NCBI GenBank assembly: GCA_016932075.1
Contig: JAFGDP010000056.1
Coordinates: 1 to 57,535 of the forward strand
DNA: 57,535 bases
Origin: Chitinispirillaceae bacterium
GTDB lineage: Bacteria; Fibrobacterota; Chitinivibrionia; Chitinivibrionales; Chitinispirillaceae
Direction: 5' to 3'
The notes below the pieces were generated by a model. The model was not told the DNA's origin and made no database searches. It saw only the letters and a program-made list of their open reading frames with translations. This document shows positions 52,917 through 57,535 of the stretch, in pieces. The position numbers were made by a program, and so were the translations under genes. Each line of letters starts with the position of its first letter. Positions within the stretch are counted from its first letter, which is position 1.

Positions 52917-53868
52917 GCAGCTTGTGCCGGATAAACTGCCTCGCGTTTTCGATAGCAGTTTTCACCTGCGCCGCGACAGTACCCTTGTTGGAAGCGATCT
53001 CAGCAACGGAAAGCCCCTCTCTGGCAAACAGAATGAACGCCTCGCGCCATGAGGCAGGCAGCTGGGACAGCAACTGGTCGATATACGTCTCAACTTCACG
53101 GTATTCGACCTCCTGCTCGGGAAGTATCGAATCAGCGTCAACAAGCACGTCCTCCACCTTGATGATTTCATCAGGCTGATAATATTCCTGATAGGCCGTG
53201 TCAATGTCCTCCGGTTCTATGGTCGCCTCAACAGGCACCAGCGCAATGCCACCCGGTGTCAGGAGCCGCTCGATCGCCTTTCCAATCTCCTGATACACCA
53301 GCCGGGCCGTGCTTGACGTCGTAACATCATGTCCGTGCTGGGCCGCCACGACCATGAACGCCTCATTGAGCACGTCCGCGACGTCAATAGCACCCGGTTT
53401 CGCGTATCCCTGATACGACCTGAAACGTATCTCCCTGAGCGCGTAATTATAGAACCTGCCGTAGTTTCTGCTGAAAAACTCCGCGAGAATAGCACGGACG
53501 GTCTGCGGGATTTGAACACCGGCCAATGCCTGCTCCGCATTTTCTCGTTGTCGCTTTGTCTCCTCGGTCGCGCGCATGGTCGCTTTCAACTCGGCGACCG
53601 ACGCGAAAAGCTTGTTAAACCCTGATCCGAAAACGTCCACCACCGATTTTCCAACCGTGTGAACGTTCAATGCGGCGTTGTGCATCTGCAGGTTCATTTT
53701 CAGCTGATACCCGCTTTTCCCTGACGCGCGGCTCAGGTCAACGGTCAGTGAAACGGCCTCTGGTTTGAAGGTATGCAGCATGCGTTCGAGCTTGTGGCAT
53801 TTTCTCGCCACCAGGTTGTCGGCAACATAGGGTATCGGGATTTCGTTATCAACAATTTTGATATCCAC
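52888..53868 (-). CDS. HPF/RaiA (S30AE) domain fused to a sigma-70-like factor
   Basis: A 326-residue protein of two parts. Residues 1-100 fit the ribosome hibernation factor fold (HPF/RaiA): an IP..V...A..K..KLERM helix, the strand SLTVDLS, LQMHNAALNVHTVGKSVVDVF, and a final helix FNKLFASVAELKATMR. Residues ~120-205 resemble sigma region 2 (SRNYGRFYNYALREIRF, DVADVLNEAFMVVA). Residues ~262-318 are a sigma region 4 HTH (LPASWREAFILFAREGLSVAEIASNKGTVAAQVKTAIENARQFI). The start is GTG with GGTGAGGAG just upstream. It points away from the hsp20 genes and overlaps the mini-DnaJ gene. It may link ribosome state to promoter choice; that is inference. Confidence 0.75.
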   Translation of the reverse strand: MDIKIVDNEIPIPYVADNLVARKCHKLERMLHTFKPEAVSLTVDLSRASGKSGYQLKMNLQMHNAALNVHTVGKSVVDVFGSGFNKLFASVAELKATMRATEETKRQRENAEQALAGVQIPQTVRAILAEFFSRNYGRFYNYALREIRFRSYQGYAKPGAIDVADVLNEAFMVVAAQHGHDVTTSSTARLVYQEIGKAIERLLTPGGIALVPVEATIEPEDIDTAYQEYYQPDEIIKVEDVLVDADSILPEQEVEYREVETYIDQLLSQLPASWREAFILFAREGLSVAEIASNKGTVAAQVKTAIENARQFIRHKLRDGGFEWKE

Positions 53869-53944
53869 GACTCCTCACCCCCTGACGGTATGAAGTTCAG
53901 TTCAACAGTACGTTCTGAAATAATTGTACCTGCATCTGCGTTCA

Positions 53945-53960
53945 GGCAAAAATGCTGCCA
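53945..53960 (-). promoter_or_regulatory. Sigma-54-type promoter of the HPF-sigma gene
   Basis: On the minus strand TGGCAGCATTTTTGCC: the -24 GG and -12 GC are correctly spaced (TGGCA-N6-TTGC). Two positions after TGGCA differ from consensus. The expected start is about 65 bases before the GTG. Confidence 0.5.
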
Positions 53961-54207
53961 ACATATTCCGCCTTCAGCCGGTTAAGCGGGAGATACAATC
54001 CACAATATTTTCCAAAAACTTATAGTAGCGATCAAATGCAGGATTCCCACTAACGATCGTATGATCGATCCAAATGTTTTAATTTTAGACATTCAAGCAT
54101 CTCAAAATTAAACATCCAGCCTGTTCAGTTTTGCTGACTATCCGCCCGGCATTTTTCCATTCCTTTTTTTTCAATGCTTTTCAGGTATGATTGATAGGCG
54201 CGACTCC

Positions 54208-54223
54208 TGGCATACTTTTTGCC
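54208..54223 (+). promoter_or_regulatory. Sigma-54-type promoter of the hsp20 genes
   Basis: TGGCATACTTTTTGCC fits TGGCAYRNNNNTTGCW except for the last base. The expected start of transcription is near 54234, about 55 bases before the first hsp20 ATG. The same sequence also forms a short inverted repeat (CTGGCA/TGCCAG), so a repressor or attenuator site cannot be excluded. Confidence 0.6.
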
Positions 54224-54289
54224 AGTGCCTAAAAACAGAAAAAAGAAAACGAAATACACCATTTACCAAACCAATCAAGGAGGTGTCGT

Positions 54290-54745
54290 ATGAAAAGCCT
54301 GATCCCATGGCGCAACAGCCGTAAACATGCGGCGCCAGCTCGCAGCAACGACTGGTTTGACCGCGTATGGGAAGACTCTTTTTCAGACTTTTTCCCAGGC
54401 GTTTCCGATTCCTTCCCCTCGCGCCTTCCGTCCGTGGATGTTTCCGAGGACAAAAAAGAGGTAACGGTCAGGGCCGAAATACCGGGCATGAGCGAAAAAG
54501 AGATCGACCTCACCTGGTATAACGGCGTGCTGAGCATCCGCGGCGAGAAACGGGACGAGAAGGAGGAGAAGAAAAAAGACCGTTTCTACCGTGAATGCAG
54601 TTACGGAAGCTTTTACCGATCAATTCCGGTGGGAAACGGCGTTGACTGGCAGAACGCAAAGGCAAAGTATAAAAACGGCGTGCTCACGGTTTCGCTGCCA
54701 AAAAGCGAAACCGCGCAAAAGGCAATTGAGATCAAAGTCCAGTAA
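54290..54745 (+). CDS. Hsp20/alpha-crystallin small heat-shock protein 1
   Basis: 151 residues. A basic N-terminal arm is followed by the alpha-crystallin domain (~45-150) with PSVDVSEDKKEVTVRAEIPGMSEKEIDL, the GVLSIRGEK strand and the late YKNGVLTVSLPK motif. The C-terminal tail has the IEIKV form of the I-x-I anchor. Small heat-shock proteins hold unfolding proteins for later refolding by DnaK. AAGGAGGTG lies just before the ATG. It is the first of three tandem, distinct hsp20 genes. Confidence 0.92.
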   Translation: MKSLIPWRNSRKHAAPARSNDWFDRVWEDSFSDFFPGVSDSFPSRLPSVDVSEDKKEVTVRAEIPGMSEKEIDLTWYNGVLSIRGEKRDEKEEKKKDRFYRECSYGSFYRSIPVGNGVDWQNAKAKYKNGVLTVSLPKSETAQKAIEIKVQ

Positions 54746-54766
54746 TCATTAAAAAGGAGGTTCGTT

Positions 54767-55192
54767 ATGTTGTGGGATCTAGACCTGTTCAGTGAAATGG
54801 ACCGGCTTCGCCGGGAGATGAACAATCTGTTCTCGCCCTATGCGCGGTCCTCAAACTCGGCAACCACGTTCCCGCTCCTGAACGTGTATGATGACAAGGA
54901 CGCCATCACGGTCACGGCCGAGCTGCCCGGTCTTTCCAAAGACCAGGTGAACATCACCTTTTCCGAGGGCATTCTGACCCTGTCCGGCACCCTGGAGCCG
55001 CTTAAAAAGGTTAAAGACATGGTGGCCGTGCGCAAGGAGCGCGCCGAAGGCGCGTTTGAAAAGACCCTGCGGGTCCCGGTCAAGGTTAACCAGGACGCGA
55101 TCGCGGCCTCGTTTGCCAACGGCATCCTCACAATCACCATGCCCAAGGCCGAAGAGGCAAAACCCAAAACCATTTCCATTGAAGCGAAATAA
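54767..55192 (+). CDS. Hsp20/alpha-crystallin small heat-shock protein 2
   Basis: 141 residues, with an N-terminal arm (LFSEMDRLRREMNNLF) of the classical bacterial type and an alpha-crystallin domain from about residue 36 (PLLNVYDDKDAITVTAELPGLSKDQVNITF, GILTLSG, FANGILTITMPK) and the tail TISIEAK. AAAAAGGAGG precedes the ATG, 21 bp after gene 1. Of the three it looks most like ordinary Hsp20. Confidence 0.92.
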   Translation: MLWDLDLFSEMDRLRREMNNLFSPYARSSNSATTFPLLNVYDDKDAITVTAELPGLSKDQVNITFSEGILTLSGTLEPLKKVKDMVAVRKERAEGAFEKTLRVPVKVNQDAIAASFANGILTITMPKAEEAKPKTISIEAK

Positions 55193-55209
55193 CTAAGGAG
55201 GTGAATGGT

Positions 55210-55608
55210 ATGTCAACTGATCTTGAAAAAAGGGAAAAACAGGAAGTCAGCAGCACCGCGGCCGAACAGATGAGCCACAGCGGCCAGGCCTACAGCCCTG
55301 ACGTCGACATATTCGCGTCCGACGACGAGGTGGTCTTCAACGTTGATCTGCCGGGTGTTGGCAAGGGCGACGTGAACATCACGGTGGATGAGACCAACTC
55401 TCTGATCATACGGGCAAAGAACTCGCACAAGGAGCCTGAAGGCGCCGTGCTCATGCAGTACCGGGTCGGCGACTTCTACCGCGCGTTCCAGCTCTCCGAG
55501 GAGTATGACAAGGACAAGGTAAGCGCCGCGCTCGAAAACGGGCTTCTGCAGGTCACGGTGCCGAAAAGGGAGTCGGCAAAGCCGAGGAAGATAGAGATAA
55601 AGGCGTAA
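55210..55608 (+). CDS. Hsp20/alpha-crystallin small heat-shock protein 3
   Basis: About 132 residues from the ATG at 55210; the GTG at 55201 would fall inside the ribosome site (AAGGAGGTG), so it is rejected. A polar N-terminus leads to the alpha-crystallin domain (~30-130; PDVDIFASDDEVVFNVDLPGVGKGDVNI, LENGLLQVTVPK) and the tail RKIEIKA. It begins 17 bp after gene 2. The divergence of the three copies suggests mixed oligomers or different clients. Confidence 0.9.
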   Translation: MSTDLEKREKQEVSSTAAEQMSHSGQAYSPDVDIFASDDEVVFNVDLPGVGKGDVNITVDETNSLIIRAKNSHKEPEGAVLMQYRVGDFYRAFQLSEEYDKDKVSAALENGLLQVTVPKRESAKPRKIEIKA

Positions 55609-55640
55609 GAATAAGAAGAAATAATTTCAAATACTCTGGT

Positions 55641-55665
55641 GGGGGAACCATGATATGGTTCCCCC
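55641..55665. terminator. Strong hairpin after the hsp20 genes
   Basis: GGGGGAACCAT, three bases and ATGGTTCCCCC form a perfect 11-bp stem about 30 bases after the last hsp20 stop. There is no T-run, so it is either a Rho-dependent end, an RNA-stabilising hairpin or a repeat. Confidence 0.55.
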
Positions 55666-55675
55666 TGGTCTCAAC

Positions 55676-55790
55676 CGCGCAAAAACACGCGCGTTTTCGA
55701 CGCACCCCCTCCTGCGAAGGAGCTCGGCTATGCCCCGATTTTCATCGGGACGCTCTCGCTCCCTCGCAACGCACCCTGCTATGGAATGTG
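55676..55790. repeat. GC-rich dispersed-repeat-like tract
   Basis: Between the hairpin and the sorting-tail scrap lies a tract with small palindromes (GCGCG, CCCGATTTTCATCGGGA) and the wording GCGAAGGAGCTCGGC. Its translation is a familiar low-complexity pattern of intergenic repeats. No gene is seen. Confidence 0.35.
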
Positions 55791-55808
55791 ATTAACTTCA
55801 AATACTGC

Positions 55809-55947
55809 TTAATTACGGTTCAACATAATCCGGCCGATCTTCACATGGTTCCCTGATTTGAATTTGTATAGATACGAGCCGGATGAAAGATCATATCTCT
55901 TGATGTGGATCACATATAACAGGTGACCCGGAGCATGATTTATGGTA
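55809..55947 (-). pseudogene. Orphan sorting-domain C-terminus
   Basis: A short minus-strand frame without its own start reads YVIHIKRYDLSSGSYLYKFKSGNHVKIGRIMLNRN and then stops. This is the last third of a type IX-like sorting domain (DLSSGxYxYK...GRIML). Stops and the HEPN gene start lie just upstream, so it is the remnant of a lost secreted-protein gene. Confidence 0.5.
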
Positions 55948-55957
55948 TTTTATCAAT

Positions 55958-56362
55958 ATGGATGCGCCATTGAACATCTCCATTGAAAAAACCGTCCAGT
56001 ACTGGCGTGAAGGCGCGGAATACGATCTCGGCGTTGCTGATGCGATGCTTGATGCGAAAAAATATCCTTATGCCCTCTTCATGGGACACCTGGCAATTGA
56101 AAAACTGCTCAAAGCTATTGTTGTCCAGAAAATCAAAGCGCATGCGCCGCATACGCACTCGTTGCCCTTGCTGGCAAGCAGGAGCGGCTTGGAAATCTCG
56201 GACGAAATGATAAAGAAAGTCGCAGGCTTCATGGAGTTTCACCTTGAGGCACGCTACCCTGAGGAACGTAGCGCCTTTTACAAGAAATGCACCGGGGATT
56301 TTGCCAGCACCAATCTGAATGAAATCAAGAAGGTATATGCATGGTTGAAAAATCAATTATAG
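55958..56362 (+). CDS. HEPN-domain protein
   Basis: A 134-residue all-helical HEPN protein (VQYWREGAEYDLGVADAML, YALFMGHLAIEKLLKAIVV, HTHSLPLLA, EFHLEARYPEE). In toxin-antitoxin pairs such proteins work with a small nucleotidyltransferase, which here is the overlapping next gene. The R-x4-6-H ribonuclease motif of HepT toxins is not visible, so this may be a non-toxic or different HEPN class. Confidence 0.82.
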   Translation: MDAPLNISIEKTVQYWREGAEYDLGVADAMLDAKKYPYALFMGHLAIEKLLKAIVVQKIKAHAPHTHSLPLLASRSGLEISDEMIKKVAGFMEFHLEARYPEERSAFYKKCTGDFASTNLNEIKKVYAWLKNQL

Positions 56363-56664
56363 ACACCGTTGAGAAGTTCCGCTCGGCGATTGAAAAGCAG
56401 GGCATTCGGATTGCGGCAATTGTGCTTTTCGGCTCCCATGCTCTGGGAAAAAACCATATTGACAGTGACATTGATCTCGCCATCGTATCGCCTGATTTCG
56501 GCAAGGACCGGTTTGAAGAAGGAGTAAGGCTTTTTCAAATCGCCTGCGAAATCGATCCACGCATTGAACCGATCCCGGTCTCGGTCGAATCATATGAAAA
56601 CGATACCTGGGTTCCCCTTATTTATGAGATCCGGAAAAACGGAGTAGAGATAAAATCCTTATAA
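56341..56664 (+). CDS. MNT-type nucleotidyltransferase-domain protein
   Basis: A 107-residue minimal nucleotidyltransferase: GSHALGKNHIDSDIDLAIV carries the GS and the paired acidic residues (DxD) of the pol-beta fold near residues 32-47. It overlaps the HEPN gene by 22 bp. Known HEPN/MNT pairs act as toxin-antitoxin systems, in which the MNT partner modifies or blocks the HEPN protein. Whether this pair does so is not shown. Confidence 0.85.
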   Translation: MVEKSIIDTVEKFRSAIEKQGIRIAAIVLFGSHALGKNHIDSDIDLAIVSPDFGKDRFEEGVRLFQIACEIDPRIEPIPVSVESYENDTWVPLIYEIRKNGVEIKSL

Positions 56665-56733
56665 AAAGAACCGGTCTGCGTCGCGTGCTGCTCGTTTTCT
56701 TATTTCAGTTCTATTGGTGTCATGTAAAGTCAA

Positions 56734-57462
56734 TCATTGCTGTTTTTTTATCGTTAAAAGACATGCGTCTGTGGCAAGTTTCACAATAATCGCATGCGGA
56801 ATCTGAATGTTATGCAAAGGTATCCTGGTATTATTCGTGTAAATGCCTTTTTGCAAAATGCGGCCGTTTATTGAATATAGCGCATACCCATTCCGATTGA
56901 TCTTTGAATCATTTTCCGCGTCGTTGATGATCAGATAATTTGGACCAAAGTATATATTTGGCTTTTTTTTAATCAAAGCGCCTTTTGACATGTTTCGAGT
57001 ATTCACGATAAGAGGTATTATTTCAGCGGTGTCGAACAAAACGCCGTTGTGAGAAATTAAATCCGTATACACCCTACCGGAGGTAGTATTTGTGGTGGCC
57101 AATGGTCGCCAGCAATGAACAACACCATATTTCTCAAGATATTTCCCGCCGTAAGGTATGCTATTATCTATGCCAACAAATAAGGTATCGCCTTTGTAAA
57201 TACATTTATTTACAGAAATTGAATCAATGTATATTGAAAGGTTTCTTAAACTAACAAGGTTAGTATTACCTGAACATACTGACCAATAAAAAGGTGACCG
57301 ATATACAGTATCCATCTCTCTTTTAAACACAATTGAATCATACGTCGTATCAATCGGATCAATAATTTCCGGGTTCCAAAAAAACCAGTAATGATGCTTT
57401 ACTATTCCTGAATCCTCAATTTCACAAACATAGAAGCTGCTATCTCTATTGTCGCCGGGCAC
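56734..57462 (-). CDS. Hypothetical protein with sorting-like tail, 5' end uncertain
   Basis: A 242-residue frame starting with GTG; its first residues (PGDNRDSSFYVCEIEDSG) read like the inside of a domain and no signal peptide is present, so the true start may lie beyond a stop at 57478-57480 and out of frame, near the window edge. The middle is beta-rich. The C-terminus (GYALYSINGRILQKGIY, ATDACLLTIKK) resembles a weak sorting domain. AT-rich compared with its neighbours. Function unknown. Confidence 0.5.
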   Translation of the reverse strand: MPGDNRDSSFYVCEIEDSGIVKHHYWFFWNPEIIDPIDTTYDSIVFKREMDTVYRSPFYWSVCSGNTNLVSLRNLSIYIDSISVNKCIYKGDTLFVGIDNSIPYGGKYLEKYGVVHCWRPLATTNTTSGRVYTDLISHNGVLFDTAEIIPLIVNTRNMSKGALIKKKPNIYFGPNYLIINDAENDSKINRNGYALYSINGRILQKGIYTNNTRIPLHNIQIPHAIIVKLATDACLLTIKKQQ

Positions 57463-57535
57463 TTTAAATTCCTCTATTTATGGGCACTTCAAAATCCCCC
57501 ACCCGACTACCGGTAAAATAGGTTATTGATCCTCC

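Larger units (their letters stand above)
53869..54289. promoter_or_regulatory. Divergent control region of the stress cluster
   Basis: A 421-bp region without a gene between the sigma/HPF gene and the hsp20 genes. Besides the two -24/-12 elements it holds a palindrome CGATC-GTAT-GATCG (54054-54067), an extra CGATC at 54029-54033, and a larger imperfect inverted repeat GTTTTAATTTT/AAAATTA-AAC (54076-54113). These are candidate enhancer-protein or repressor sites. No CIRCE or sigma-32 element was found. Confidence 0.5.

Noticed and set aside
54208..54230. Reading CTGGCA...TGCCAG as a simple terminator
   Set aside because: The stem is only 6 bp, there is no T-run after it, and it sits upstream of the gene; promoter reading preferred, though an operator is still possible.
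53869..54289. CIRCE or sigma-32 heat-shock promoter at hsp20
   Set aside because: No TTAGCACTC-N9-GAGTGCTAA and no CTTGAA/CCCCAT pair; the -24/-12 element fits better.
1..57535. CRISPR arrays, tRNA, rRNA, prophage
   Set aside because: No regularly spaced repeats, no T-loop type GTTCGAATC with a matching cloverleaf, and no phage structural gene were seen by eye.

Overview
The window looks like chromosomal DNA (roughly balanced GC, GC-rich in long genes) from a Gram-negative, flagellated bacterium of the Fibrobacterota line (Chitinispirillia/Fibrobacter relatives). The clues are: a lipoprotein-like FGE/propeller/SGNH protein resembling the Fibrobacter succinogenes paralogous family TIGR02171; several secreted proteins with type IX-like C-terminal sorting tails; a short primary sigma factor without region 1.1; and a LexA operator of the 5-4-5 form described for Fibrobacter. 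No tRNA, rRNA, CRISPR array or intact insertion sequence was seen. Assignments rest on reading motifs by eye; no database search was run.

Layout. 1-5.2 kb (minus): a wrecked glycosidase-like gene, then lysE-type exporter, DUF2062, PaaK-like ligase, radC and a ROK regulator. 5.3-10.3 kb: a lone GspF-type gene, flgM with a sigma-28 promoter, rpoD, an AraC regulator and aspartokinase. 10.4-23.2 kb (minus): an envelope operon of a TolB-N/TPR protein, a chitobiase-C-repeat/PKD/FGE protein, a 2004-residue TPR protein and a decapitated PilX-like protein. 23.3-29 kb: a CNNM/CBS transporter, a two-HTH protein, a broken membrane protein, a transposase remnant, a small secreted protein and a beta-helix protein. 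29-35 kb (minus): a radical SAM DNA-repair type protein, lexA, a lipoprotein, cobO and the TIGR02171-like protein. 35.3-41.8 kb: an RND efflux operon headed by its TetR regulator. 41.9-46.2 kb: an operon of GNAT, PLP racemase, methyltransferase and sodium symporter. 46.4-51 kb: nqrBCDEF without nqrA, plus a small unknown gene. 51-57.5 kb: repeats, a propeller protein, a stress cluster, a HEPN/MNT pair and a hypothetical.

The most interesting stretch is 52.7-55.6 kb. A gene fusing a ribosome-hibernation (HPF/RaiA, S30AE) domain to a sigma-70-like factor overlaps a tiny DnaJ-C-terminal-like gene. It stands back to back with three tandem Hsp20 genes. Both sides of the 421-bp divergent region carry a -24/-12 (sigma-54 type) element of the same form, TGGCA-N6-TTGCC, at similar distances from the start codons. 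This suggests one co-regulated proteostasis, ribosome-protection and transcription switch.

Promoter reading gave a consistent picture of the housekeeping signal: lexA, rpoD and the tetR efflux operon all have a -35-like hexamer, exactly 17 bp, then AG-TATATT. In lexA the SOS box lies inside the spacer; in the efflux operon a TGAC...GTCA palindrome covers the expected transcription start.
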